From the NCBI GenBank assembly GCA_016708825.1, contig JADJEZ010000009.1:1-64000 (forward strand): DNA of 64,000 nucleotides. Reading direction: 5' to 3'. The notes below the pieces were generated by a model. That model saw only the letters and a list, made by a program, of their open reading frames with translations. It ran no database searches and had not been told where the DNA came from. This stretch comes from Betaproteobacteria bacterium. GTDB lineage: Bacteria; Pseudomonadota; Gammaproteobacteria; Burkholderiales; Usitatibacteraceae. Of this stretch, positions 18,211-26,301 are shown one piece after another. Position 1 is the first letter of the stretch, and the number at the start of each line of letters is the position of its first letter. Both the position numbers and the translations under genes were made by a program.

Positions 18211-18219
18211 TGATAGAAT
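18211..18219 (+). promoter_or_regulatory. Candidate extended -10 promoter of ilvE
   Basis: TGATAGAAT fits an extended -10 (TGn plus TAGAAT), 40 bp before the ilvE start at 18259. No good -35 is visible, as expected of extended -10 promoters. Confidence 0.4.
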
Positions 18220-18258
18220 TCCACGTTCCCCGGCAATCCCGAAAGCGCAGGAAATCCC

Positions 18259-19183
18259 ATGTCGATGTCCGACCGTGACGGCTTCATCTGGTACGACGGC
18301 AAGCTCGTGCCCTGGCGGGAGGCGACGACCCACGTCCTCACCCACTCGCTCCACTACGGCCTCGCGGTCTTCGAGGGCGTGCGGGCATACAAGTCGGAGA
18401 TCGGCACCGCGATCTTCCGGCTGAAGGAGCACACCGACCGGCTCTTCAACTCGGCCAAGATCTACATGATGGAGGTGCCCTACCCGAAGGAGCAGCTGAT
18501 GGAGGCCCAGCGCGAGGTCGTGCGCGTGAACAAGCTCGAGAGCTGCTACCTGCGCCCGCTCGCCTTCTACGGCTCGGAGAAGATGGGCGTGTCTCCCGGT
18601 CGGCGCAAAGGTGCACGTCTCGATCGCCGCGTGGCCCTGGGGCGCCTACCTGGGCGAGGAGGGGCTCGCGAAGGGCATCCGCGTGAAGACCTCGTCCTTC
18701 GCCCGCCACCACGTGAACGTCACCATGCCGCGCGCCAAGGTCGCCACGACCTATGCCAACTCCATCCTCGCGAACCTCGAGGCGACGCAGGACGGCTACG
18801 ACGAGGGGCTGCTCCTCGACACCGACGGCTTCGTGGCGGAGGGCTGCGGCGAGAACGTCTTCGTGGTGAAGGACGGCAGGCTCTACACGCCGCAGCTCAC
18901 CTCGGCGCTCGACGGCATCACCTGGCGCAGCGTGCAGCTCATCTGCGCGGACCTGGGCCTCTCGGTCGAGAAGACGCGCCTCACCCGGGACGACATCTAC
19001 ATCGCCGACGAGGCCTTCTTCACCGGCACGGCCGCGGAGGTCACCCCCATCCGCGAGCTCGACCGGCGCGTGATCGGCAATGGCGCCCGCGGGCCCGTCA
19101 CGGAAAAGATCCAGTCGGCCTTCTTCGACATCGTGAACGGGCGCAACGCCAAGTACCGCCACTGGCTCACCAAGGTCGACTAG
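18259..19183 (+). CDS. ilvE: Branched-chain amino acid aminotransferase, one frameshift
   Basis: PLP enzyme that transfers the amino group between glutamate and the keto acids of Val, Leu and Ile. N-terminal SLHYGLAVFEGVRAYKSE and, in the second half, RAKVATTYANSILANLEA (PLP Lys) and DGFVAEGCGENVFVVKDG are family hallmarks. At about 18598 the frame changes: after KMGVSP the homologous VGAKVHVSIAAWPWGAYLG continues one frame over, as if a G were inserted. Correcting it gives 307 residues, the usual length. Followed after 2 nt by the zinc-finger gene and then waaF, a common betaproteobacterial order. AGGA before the ATG supports the start. Confidence 0.95.
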
Positions 19184-19185
19184 GC

Positions 19186-19389
19186 ATGGCCGCGCCCACC
19201 GAGCTCGACCGCACGACGGTGGAGATCACCGCGGCGGACCTCCCGCTGCACTGCCCGCTCGCCTCGCAGAAGCTCTGGAACACGCACCCGCGCGTCTTCC
19301 TTCCGGTCGAGGCGACGGGCGAGGCGAAGTGCCCCTATTGCGGGACGGTCTACCGCCTCGCGGGGGGCGCGGCCGCGAAGGGGCACTGA
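19186..19389 (+). CDS. Small zinc-finger protein (CHCC type)
   Basis: 67 residues. C-terminal KCPYCGTVYRLAGG with an upstream Cys and His (LPLHCPL, NTHPRVFLP) fits the zf-CHCC family related to the NDUFS6/NUMM subunit of complex I. It starts 2 nt after the ilvE stop and precedes waaF. Its function in bacteria is not established. Confidence 0.85.
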   Translation: MAAPTELDRTTVEITAADLPLHCPLASQKLWNTHPRVFLPVEATGEAKCPYCGTVYRLAGGAAAKGH

Positions 19390-19433
19390 GGCCTTCGGCA
19401 CCCCGCCTCGCCGCCCCCGCCGGGCCCGATCCC

Positions 19434-20426
19434 ATGCGCGAGACCCTCGTCGTATCCCCGTCGTGGATCGGTGACGCGGTCCTCGCCCATCCCCTGCTCG
19501 CCCGGCTCAAGGCCCGCGATCCGCAGGGCGCCATCGATGTCCTCGCCCCCGCCTGGGCTTCCGCCGTGTACGGACGCATGCCCGAGGTCCGCCGCACGAT
19601 CGCCTTTCCCTTCGGCCACGGGGAGTTGCGCCTGGGCGAGCGGCGCCGCTTCGCCCGCGCGCTGCCGCGCTACGACCACGCCATCGTGCTTCCGGGGAGC
19701 CTCAAGTCCGCGCTGGTGCCCTGGTTCGCCGGGATCGCGCGCCGGACGGGCTGGCGCGGCGAGATGCGATTCGGCCTGCTGAACGACCTGCGCACGCTCG
19801 ACCCGGTGGCCCTGCCGCTCATCGTCGAGCGGTTCGCGGCTCTCGCGCAGCCCGCGGGCGAGGCGCTCGAGCGTCCCCTGCCGCCGCCGCGGCTCGCCGT
19901 CGACCCCGCGCAGCGCGATGCCGCGGTCGACAGGTTCGGCCTGGCTGGCGCCGGCCCCGTGCTGGCGCTTGCGCCCGGCGCCGAATATGGTCCCGCGAAG
20001 CGCTGGCCGGCGCGCCATTTCGCCGAGGTCGCCCGCGTCCACGCCGGACGCGGCTACCGGGTCTGGCTCTTCGGGTCGGAAAGGGACGCGGCCGTGACCG
20101 CGGAGGTCGCCGCGCTGGCCGGGGTGCCGGTAGCCGACCTCGCCGGGCGCACCAGCCTCGACGAGGCGATCGATCTTCTCTCCCTCGCCGGGCGGGTGGT
20201 GAGCAACGACTCCGGGCTCATGCACGTGGCCGCCGCCCTCGACCGCCCGCTGGCCGCCGTCTTCGGCTCCTCGAGCCCCGATTTCACGCCGCCGCTCTCC
20301 CCGAAGGCCCGGGTGATCCGGCTCGGGCTCGCCTGCAGCCCCTGCTTCCAGCGCGAATGCCCCCTGGGCCACACCGACTGCCTGCAGAAGCTCGACCCCG
20401 CGCAGGTGCTCGCCGCCCTCGACTAG
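19434..20426 (+). CDS. waaF: Lipopolysaccharide heptosyltransferase II
   Basis: 330-residue GT-B glycosyltransferase of family 9 that adds the second L-glycero-D-manno-heptose to the LPS inner core. Hallmarks: VVSPSWIGDAVLAHPLLARL at the N-terminus, IVLPGSLKSALVPWFAGI, LAPGAEYGPAKRWP, and the nucleotide-sugar site RVVSNDSGLMHVAAALDRP followed by GSSSPDFTPPLS. The C-terminal CSPCFQRECPLGH is also typical. Indicates a heptose-containing LPS. The ATG lies 44 nt after the zinc-finger gene, likely one transcript. Confidence 0.95.
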   Translation: MRETLVVSPSWIGDAVLAHPLLARLKARDPQGAIDVLAPAWASAVYGRMPEVRRTIAFPFGHGELRLGERRRFARALPRYDHAIVLPGSLKSALVPWFAGIARRTGWRGEMRFGLLNDLRTLDPVALPLIVERFAALAQPAGEALERPLPPPRLAVDPAQRDAAVDRFGLAGAGPVLALAPGAEYGPAKRWPARHFAEVARVHAGRGYRVWLFGSERDAAVTAEVAALAGVPVADLAGRTSLDEAIDLLSLAGRVVSNDSGLMHVAAALDRPLAAVFGSSSPDFTPPLSPKARVIRLGLACSPCFQRECPLGHTDCLQKLDPAQVLAALD

Positions 20427-20467
20427 AATGTGCGCCTTGCGCGCCCCCCTTTGCCCGGAGCACGACC

Positions 20468-21353
20468 ATGCGAATCCTCGCCCTCCCCCTCGTCCTGCTC
20501 ACCGCCTGCGTGACGCCGGCGCCCGTCGACACCGCCTGGGAGCAGTCGGTCACGGACTGGCGGGCGCGCGCCGAGAAGAGCCTTCGCGCGGACAACGGCT
20601 GGCTCACGCTCGCCGGCCGCTTCGTGATGAAGCCGGGCATGAACACCTTCGGCACGGGAGAGGCGAACGACATCGTCTTCCCGAAGGGCCTCGGCGCCGG
20701 GCGCATGGGCACGATCACCATCGCCGGGCAAGGTGACGATGAAGCTCGCACCGGGCGTCACGGTGCGCAAGGAGGGCATGGATCTCGACGAGGTCGTGCT
20801 CGGCACCGACCTCGATCGCCGCGACTGGGTCACCATGGGCCGCGCGGCGATGCACGTGATCGAGCGCGAGGGCCGCTACGTGCTGCGCCTCGCGGACAAC
20901 GAAAGCGAAGTCCGCAAAAGCTTCGGCGGGCGCCTCTGGTATGCGCCCGATGCCGCCTACCGCGTGCGCGCCACCTTCGTCCCCTACCCGCCCGGGCGGA
21001 AGGTGACGATCATCAACGTGCTGGACGAGGCCTCCGACGAACCCTCCCCCGGCTACGTGGAGTTCGCGCTCGGCGGCGAGACCCATCGCCTCGATGCCGT
21101 GGGCGAGGACGACGGGCTCTTCTTCGTGCTGCGCGACGCGACGGCCGGCGAGACGACCTACCGTCCCGGGCGCTTCCTCTACGTGGCGAAGAAGCCCGAG
21201 CCCGGCAAGCCCTTCGAGCTGGATCTGAACCGCGTCTACAACCCGCCCTGCGCGTTCAGCGAGTTCACCACGTGCCCGCTGCCGCCGAAGCAGAACATCC
21301 TCAAGGTGCGCATCGAAGCCGGCGAGCAGTACCCGCCGCGCCGCGCGGGCTGA
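20468..21353 (+). CDS. DUF1684 family lipoprotein, one frameshift
   Basis: DUF1684 protein of about 295 residues. The N-terminus has a lipobox (LVLLTAC), so it is probably a lipoprotein. Family segments: DNGWLTLAGRFVMKPGMNTF, then in the second half FFVLRDATAGETTYRPGRFL, DLNRVYNPPCAFSEFTTCPL and PPKQNILKVRIEAGE. At about 20731 the frame changes: the homologous KVTMKLAPGVTVRKEG continues in another frame after TITIAGG. DUF1684 function is not known. The Cys pair in NPPCAFSEFTTCP is conserved in this family. Confidence 0.82.
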
Positions 21354-21376
21354 GGCGGCCCGCGGGACCCTTCGCG

Positions 21377-21847
21377 ATGCGGCACGCCATGGCCCTGGCG
21401 GCGCTCTTCGCGTGGTGCGCGTGCGCGGCCGCCGCCGACCCCGTCTGGCCTCCCGATGGCGAAGCGCAGGCGCGCATCGAAGCGCTGCGGCGCGTGCTGG
21501 GCGATCCCGCGGCCAGCGCCGGGATGCGCCGCGCCGCGCGCGAGCAACTCGTGCGCCTGCTCATGCACCCGCAGGCTCGCCCCGACGCGGTGCTTGCACC
21601 GAAGCCGCCCCGCGCCGCGGTCGATCCCGTCGCCCCCCTGAATCCCGCGGCGCCCGCCCTGTCCACGCAACCTGCGGTGACGCCGGTCGCCCCGCCCGTG
21701 CGCGCAGCAAACCCGGTTCCCGACGGTCGCGGCGGCACGCTGGTTCCGACGGGCAAGCACATGATCGACCCGAGGACCGGCGCGCTCCTCGTCGACACCG
21801 GCAACGGCTGGGTGGATCCGGCGACGGGGCGCTTCGTCCCGCGCTAG
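21377..21847 (+). CDS. Exported proline/alanine-rich protein of unknown function
   Basis: 156 residues with a signal peptide at 1-20 (LAALFAWCACAAAADP). A helical segment (about 30-65, ARIEALRRVLGDPAASAGMR) is followed by a proline-rich linker and a compact tail (PTGKHMIDPRTGALLVDTG, then GWVDPATGRFVPR). No family recognised. It starts 23 nt after the DUF1684 gene and may be cotranscribed with it. Confidence 0.6.
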   Translation: MRHAMALAALFAWCACAAAADPVWPPDGEAQARIEALRRVLGDPAASAGMRRAAREQLVRLLMHPQARPDAVLAPKPPRAAVDPVAPLNPAAPALSTQPAVTPVAPPVRAANPVPDGRGGTLVPTGKHMIDPRTGALLVDTGNGWVDPATGRFVPR

Positions 21848-21856
21848 GCGAGGAGC

Positions 21857-22429
21857 CTATCCGGCGGCCAGGTCGCCGGGCGTGTCGATGTCGAAGAAGA
21901 TGCCGGGGTCGTCGACGCGCACGATCTCGAGCCAGGCGCGGTGACGCTCGATCACCTGGCGCGCGCCCTCGTCGCCGTCGAGCGCGGCGAGATCCGCGAA
22001 CAGGTCCGAGGCGAACCCCACGGGATGGCCGCGACGCCCTTCCGCATCGACGACGGCGGCGAGCTTCGCACCGCGCGCAAGCGCCTGAGTCACCGCGCGA
22101 TGGGTCGCCGGGAGGATGCGCGGCATGTCGGCAAGCGCCACCACCCACCCGTTGGCATCCGCGCTCGCCTTTACCGCCGCGGCGAGGCTCGCACCGAGCC
22201 CGCGCGCACAGTCCGCCGATTCGAGCACCTCGCACCCGCCCTCGCGCAACGCTGCGGCGAGCGCCGCATCCCCGGCCCGCACCACGGCGAGGGCGTTGCC
22301 CGCGCCCGCGACGAGCGAGAGCGCGGCGCGCACCCCGATGGGCGTCGGATCGACGGGCGAGGCGGCCAGGAGCTTCGCCCCGCCGAAGCGCGTTCCCGCG
22401 CCGCCGCCGAGGAGAATCCCGCGGATCAC
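21857..22429 (-). CDS. MobA-like nucleotidyltransferase (molybdenum cofactor type)
   Basis: 190-residue NTP-transferase-like protein. N-terminal LLGGGAGTRFGGAKLL is the nucleotide-binding loop of MobA/MocA enzymes; VVALADMPRILPATHRAV supplies the metal Asp and GHPVGFASDLFADLAAL matches the MocA subgroup. Such proteins attach CMP or GMP to the molybdenum cofactor. The GTG start overlaps the stop of the XdhC gene (GTGA), which fits cofactor maturation for a molybdenum hydroxylase; no hydroxylase structural gene is in the window. Confidence 0.85.
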   Translation of the reverse strand: MIRGILLGGGAGTRFGGAKLLAASPVDPTPIGVRAALSLVAGAGNALAVVRAGDAALAAALREGGCEVLESADCARGLGASLAAAVKASADANGWVVALADMPRILPATHRAVTQALARGAKLAAVVDAEGRRGHPVGFASDLFADLAALDGDEGARQVIERHRAWLEIVRVDDPGIFFDIDTPGDLAAG

Positions 22430-23403
22430 GCGCGCAGGCGCGAGGCGGGGTCCAGCGCCCGCTCGAGCATCACGCCGTTGCGGGTCGCGATGAGGTCGGC
22501 CAGGATCGCCACGGCGATCTCGGGAGGCGTGCGCGAGCCGATGGATAGCCCGACGGGGCCGCGCAGCCGCGCGATCTCGCGCGCCGAAAGATCGAACGCG
22601 GCAAGGCGCTTCCTGCGCTCCTCGCTGGTCTGCCGCGAGCCCACCGCGCCCACGTAGAACGCCTCCGACTTGAGCGCCTCGAGCAGCGCCATGTCGTCGA
22701 GCTTCGGATCGTGGGACACCGTGAGGATGACCGTGTGGCCGTCGGGCCGGAGCGCCAGCACGGCATCGTCGGGCATGCCCTCGACGAGGGTGGCGCCGGG
22801 AACGCGCCAGGCCAGGCGATATTCCTCGCGCGGGTCGCAGACGAACACCCGGTAGTCGACGGTGGTCGCCATCTCCGCGAGGTAATGCGCGATCTCGGAG
22901 GCGCCGATGATGAGCATGCGCCAGCGCGGCCCGTGGATGGCGGTGAACCGCGACTCGGTGCGCTCGCACTCGTCCGTGGGCCGGGCCGGCGCGAAGTTCC
23001 ACGCGCCGGTGGCCAGGTCGACGCGGCGGCCGACCACCTTGCCGCTGTCGATGTGCGCGAGGAGCGTTTCCATGTCGGCCACGGGCACCTGCGCCTCCAC
23101 GATGACCTCGAGCTTGCCGCCGCAGGGCAGCCCGAAGCGCCGCGCGTCCTCGCTGGTGACGCCGTAGGCGATGAGGCGGGGTTCGCGCGCGGCGAACTCC
23201 TCGCGGCGCAGGACGAGATCGTCCTCGATGCAGCCGCCGGAGACGGAACCCACGAGGATGCCGTCGTCGCGCATGGCGAGGAGCGAGCCGGGCGGGCGCG
23301 GACTCGCGCCGAAGGTCTGCGTCACGGTGACGAGCCACACGCGGCGGCCCTCGCGCTTCCAGGCGAGAGCGTTTTCGAGGACGTCTACGTCGAGGCTCTG
23401 CAT
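22426..23403 (-). CDS. xdhC: XdhC family protein (molybdenum hydroxylase maturation)
   Basis: 325 residues. N-terminal XdhC domain (LVTVTQTFGASPRPPGSLLA, VSGGCIEDDLV, GLPCGGKLEVIVEA) and a C-terminal Rossmann domain (MLIIGASEIAHYLAEMATT, VSHDPKLDDMALLEAL, FYVGAVGSRQT). Family members bind the molybdenum cofactor, promote its sulfuration and insert it into xanthine dehydrogenase-type enzymes. An extended -10 (TGGTATATT, 23419-23411) ends 7 nt before the ATG, so the transcript may be leaderless. Coupled to the MobA-like gene downstream. Confidence 0.93.
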   Translation of the reverse strand: MQSLDVDVLENALAWKREGRRVWLVTVTQTFGASPRPPGSLLAMRDDGILVGSVSGGCIEDDLVLRREEFAAREPRLIAYGVTSEDARRFGLPCGGKLEVIVEAQVPVADMETLLAHIDSGKVVGRRVDLATGAWNFAPARPTDECERTESRFTAIHGPRWRMLIIGASEIAHYLAEMATTVDYRVFVCDPREEYRLAWRVPGATLVEGMPDDAVLALRPDGHTVILTVSHDPKLDDMALLEALKSEAFYVGAVGSRQTSEERRKRLAAFDLSAREIARLRGPVGLSIGSRTPPEIAVAILADLIATRNGVMLERALDPASRLRA

Positions 23404-23410
23404 GGCGGGA

Positions 23411-23419
23411 AATATACCA
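23411..23419 (-). promoter_or_regulatory. Candidate extended -10 of the xdhC transcript
   Basis: Minus-strand TGGTATATT, last base 7 nt before the xdhC ATG at 23403. AT-rich against a very GC-rich background. The spacing predicts a transcript starting at the start codon. Confidence 0.5.
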
Positions 23420-23432
23420 CCGCCCCCGCGGC

Positions 23433-24296
23433 TCAACGCGGGACGGACACCTCGAGCACGCGGGGTGCGAGACCGAAGAAATCGCGCAGCGCGGCGCGGT
23501 ACTGGTCGTTCGCGACGGCGGAGAGGTTGTGGTGGCTGCCGCCCTCGACCTTGATGAAGCGCTTCGGTCCCGGCGCGGCCGCATAGAGGCGCTCGCCCAT
23601 CTCGTAGGGGACGATGGCGTCGCGCGTGCCGTGCACGATGAGCAGCGGCAGGCGCAGCTTCGAGAGCTTCGACAGGGTGTCGAACTCCTGCGTGAGGATG
23701 AGCCCCACCGGCAGCAGCCGCCACGCGGTGTGCTCCACCATGTCGCGGATGGAAGTGAAGGTGGCCTCCAGGACGAGCCCGGATGCGTCCGGGCGGCGCA
23801 CGGCGAGCTCCGCGGCGATGGCCCCGCCCAGCGAATGCCCGACGATGAAGCGGGGCCGCGCGGGCTGCGTCTTCGCGAGATGGTCCCACGCGGCCTGCGC
23901 GTCCTCGTAGGCGAGCTGCTCCGAGGGCGAGATCTCGGTGCTCTTGCCGAAGCCGCGGTAGTCGATCGCGAGCACGTGGAAGCCGAGCTTCCTCCACCGC
24001 TCGATGCGGGTGACGCTGCCCGTGAGGTTCCAGCGGGCGCCGTGCAGGTAGAGGAGCACCGGTGCTGCCGGGTCCTCCGCTGGCGCCCAGAAGGCGTGCA
24101 GGCGGTCGCCGTTGGCGCCGACGGATATCCAGCGCTCCTCGTAACGCAGGTTCGCGTTCTGGTAGCCCCACCACGTGTCTTTCGTCGGGCGGAAGATCAG
24201 CTCTCCCTGCTTCTCGGTGAGGTAGGCGCAGCCCCCGATCGCCGCCGCGATCGCGAACGCCGCGAAGCCGCGGGCAAGGGGGGAGCGCGCCATCAT
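23433..24296 (-). CDS. Alpha/beta hydrolase lipoprotein
   Basis: 287 residues. Signal peptide with lipobox AAAIGGC (Cys about 23). Alpha/beta hydrolase fold of the BEM46-like/serine aminopeptidase type: LLYLHGARWNLTGS (oxyanion region), IDYRGFGKS, nucleophile elbow GHSLGG, the Asp region VHGTRDAIVP and the His in EGGSHHNL. Substrate unknown; likely an ester or peptide handled at the membrane. It lies upstream of xdhC on the same strand, with about 30 nt between them. Confidence 0.9.
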   Translation of the reverse strand: MMARSPLARGFAAFAIAAAIGGCAYLTEKQGELIFRPTKDTWWGYQNANLRYEERWISVGANGDRLHAFWAPAEDPAAPVLLYLHGARWNLTGSVTRIERWRKLGFHVLAIDYRGFGKSTEISPSEQLAYEDAQAAWDHLAKTQPARPRFIVGHSLGGAIAAELAVRRPDASGLVLEATFTSIRDMVEHTAWRLLPVGLILTQEFDTLSKLSKLRLPLLIVHGTRDAIVPYEMGERLYAAAPGPKRFIKVEGGSHHNLSAVANDQYRAALRDFFGLAPRVLEVSVPR

Positions 24297-24309
24297 CGCC
24301 GGGCGCGGC

Positions 24310-24489
24310 TCACTTGGGGCTGAAGACCACGGGGGCCTCCGGGCTCGCGATGAGGCGCGACTCCACCATCACGAGGATGGCGAGCGCAACCAGGACCAGG
24401 GCGACGATCGCCATGATCTCCGTGACCGGGTGCATGATGAACTTGCGCAGCTGCCGCTGCCATTCGTTGTGCCGAAGCCGCATTCCCAT
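24310..24489 (-). CDS. Small single-pass membrane protein (59 aa)
   Basis: 59 codons with a strong Shine-Dalgarno (ggaggtgg) a few nt before the ATG. Basic N-terminus (RLRHNEWQRQLRKFIMHP), one hydrophobic helix (about 24-45, IMAIVALVLVALAILVMVES), short polar tail ending VVFSPK. The positive-inside rule puts the N-terminus in the cytoplasm. No family recognised. It precedes the lipoprotein hydrolase by 13 nt, so the two are probably cotranscribed. Short enough to be missed by gene callers. Confidence 0.65.
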   Translation of the reverse strand: MGMRLRHNEWQRQLRKFIMHPVTEIMAIVALVLVALAILVMVESRLIASPEAPVVFSPK

Positions 24490-24650
24490 GGTCCACCTCC
24501 CGACGTTGCCGGGTGCCTTTTCCGCATCGAAGCCGATCTGACCGCGTTCCGGGGCGAGGGTTCGCGGTCGGGACCATTCTTGGGCCTTTCGCCGCGGCCT
24601 TCAAGGGCTTGACCCTTTGGTATCATTCCTGCCGTCCCACGGACTCCCCC

Positions 24651-25097
24651 ATGCCCCCGCGCACCCGCAAGCTCTTTCCCACGCCCGACGATGCCGAGAG
24701 CGCCTTCTACGAGGCGTTCGAGCGCGCCGATCTCGCCGCCATGATGGTGGTGTGGGCCGACGGGGACGAGGTCGTCTGCGTGCACCCCGCGGGCCCGCGA
24801 CTCACCGGCTTCGAGGCCGTGCGCGACAGCTGGATGCAGATCTTCACCAGCGGCATGAAGCTCTCGGTGCGGGTGACGCAGTCGCGGCGCCTGGACGGCC
24901 CCTCGGTCGCGGTGCGCTCCGTCGTGGAGTCGATCACCGCGCCGGGAACCGAGGCCGCTCCGCAGCTCGTGAACGCGACGAACGTCTATGTCCTCACCGA
25001 CGCCGGCTGGCGCATCGCCATGCACCACGCCTCGCCGCCGGAGCAGGTCGAGGCCCCCGTGGAAGACGAGGCGGCGCAGCAGCACACGCTGCATTGA
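24651..25097 (+). CDS. NTF2-like (SnoaL/DUF4440 type) protein
   Basis: 148 residues. EDA-type opening (DDAESAFYEAFERADLAAMM), then VWADGDEVVCVHPAGPRLTG, DSWMQIF and a C-terminal DAGWRIAMHHAS form the cone-shaped NTF2-like fold. Members are small binding proteins or enzymes; nothing here shows a substrate. Stands alone, convergent with the collagen-like gene. The inverted sequence aaggg cttga ccctt lies about 40 nt upstream of the ATG, of unknown meaning. Confidence 0.8.
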   Translation: MPPRTRKLFPTPDDAESAFYEAFERADLAAMMVVWADGDEVVCVHPAGPRLTGFEAVRDSWMQIFTSGMKLSVRVTQSRRLDGPSVAVRSVVESITAPGTEAAPQLVNATNVYVLTDAGWRIAMHHASPPEQVEAPVEDEAAQQHTLH

Positions 25098-25188
25098 CGA
25101 CGAAACCTGCCTGATCGGACGAAAACGATATGGTGCCGTGGCATGCCGATGCGGCATTGCACGACAGGCCCGCCAGGGAATCGAAGCC

Positions 25189-25215
25189 CGGGAGCGAACT
25201 CCCGCCCCGGCGGGG
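25189..25215. terminator. Terminator-like hairpins between convergent genes
   Basis: CGGGAG-CGAA-CTCCCG (25189-25204) is a perfect 6-bp stem with a GNRA-like loop, followed at once by CCCC-ggc-GGGG (25205-25215). Placed between the convergent NTF2-like and collagen-like genes. No T-run follows, so intrinsic termination is uncertain. Confidence 0.35.
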
Positions 25216-25253
25216 TCAACCGGTGAAGCGCAGCGAGGCGTCGATGCGGGCCG

Positions 25254-26216
25254 CTACCCGAAACGAAGGCATACGGCGGTGACCTGGATTGATCCTGGCC
25301 CCAGGCTGGTGTCCGGGGGAGTGAGTGCGTATGCCACCCAGGTATTGGCGCCGGACACCGGGCCGTTCCCGAACACCACGTATCCTTGAATCGTGGCGGA
25401 ACCCCCGGTCAGCAAGCTTCCGGCTGGACAATGCGCCTCCGCCTGTATCAGGGAGAACGCGGCGTCGGCCGGTGCCCGATTGCGATTTACGCTTACGACA
25501 TGAGTCGTCGGCGTTCCCCCTGCTCCGGCGGGTCCCTGAGGCCCCGTGGCTCCAACGGGACCAGGCGGTCCCGCCAAGCCAGGGGCGCCCGTTGCTCCTT
25601 GAAGTCCAATCGGCCCCTGAGGTCCGGCTGGGCCGGGCGCGCCTTCCTTTCCATCCTTCCCCGGGAATCCCTGCGGGCCGATGGCGCCATCCTTGCCGGG
25701 AGCGCCCGCGGGACCGATCACCCCGTCCTTTCCTGCTGCACCCGCGGAGCCCTGGAGACCCGTCGCACCCACCGGTCCGGCGAGTCCCTGCTGCCCGGTC
25801 GCACCCGCAGGGCCCGCGAGCCCTGAGGAACCTTGCGGCCCGGCAGGCCCCTGCGCTCCCAGCGTCACCCAGAACTCGTCGCCGCGCTTGTCGTCCGAGT
25901 CACCGCTCTTCTCCTTCGACTTGCCTACCGAGAGCGTGAGCAGGTACGTGCCCGGCTCGATTCCCGGGGGCAGCAGCGCTTCGATGCGCGTGGCATTGAA
26001 GAAGGTGACGATGAGCGGCGTGGCCTGCGCGCCGAGCGTGAGCCGCGGCGTGCCGCCGGAGAAGCTGGTGCCGATCACCTGGAGGATCGTGTTGGCGCCA
26101 TTGGCGCGCACTTCCGTGATCACCGGATCGCGCGAGGAATCCGCGATGGCCATCGGAGCCGCGGCCGCAAGGGCGAAAGCAGCGAATGCGGCCAGCCCGC
26201 GCACGGTCTTCATCAT
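25254..26216 (-). CDS. Secreted collagen-like protein with IPT/TIG-like domain
   Basis: 320 residues. Signal peptide 1-25; an IPT/TIG-like beta-sandwich at about 30-97 (DPVITEVRANGANTILQVIG, GIEPGTYLLTLSVG); a charged linker; then an uninterrupted Gly-X-Y tract from G120 to G234 (38 triplets, rich in GPA, GKD and GPQ); then a C-terminal domain of about 85 residues with two Cys (C263, C316) that could fold as a trimerisation head. Bacterial collagen-like proteins form triple helices and occur on surfaces, in spores and in phage fibres. A good Shine-Dalgarno (ggggagga) precedes the ATG. It ends the kinase/sigma cluster and may be a target of it. Confidence 0.88.
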   Translation of the reverse strand: MMKTVRGLAAFAAFALAAAAPMAIADSSRDPVITEVRANGANTILQVIGTSFSGGTPRLTLGAQATPLIVTFFNATRIEALLPPGIEPGTYLLTLSVGKSKEKSGDSDDKRGDEFWVTLGAQGPAGPQGSSGLAGPAGATGQQGLAGPVGATGLQGSAGAAGKDGVIGPAGAPGKDGAIGPQGFPGKDGKEGAPGPAGPQGPIGLQGATGAPGLAGPPGPVGATGPQGPAGAGGTPTTHVVSVNRNRAPADAAFSLIQAEAHCPAGSLLTGGSATIQGYVVFGNGPVSGANTWVAYALTPPDTSLGPGSIQVTAVCLRFG

Positions 26217-26301
26217 CGTTCCTCCCCGGTGGGCAGCGCCGCGAGCCCCTGCCCACGGTCACTGCGCTACCGGGATGAACGCAATCGCGCGGGGAAACCG
26301 G

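Noticed and set aside
24600..24650. TTGACC with TATCAT as a promoter of the NTF2-like gene
   Set aside because: Spacing between the hexamers is only about 10 nt.
25500..25860. Repeat-rich stretch as a CRISPR or tandem DNA repeat
   Set aside because: The repetition is from Gly-X-Y codons in the collagen-like gene; unit is 9 bp with variable third positions.
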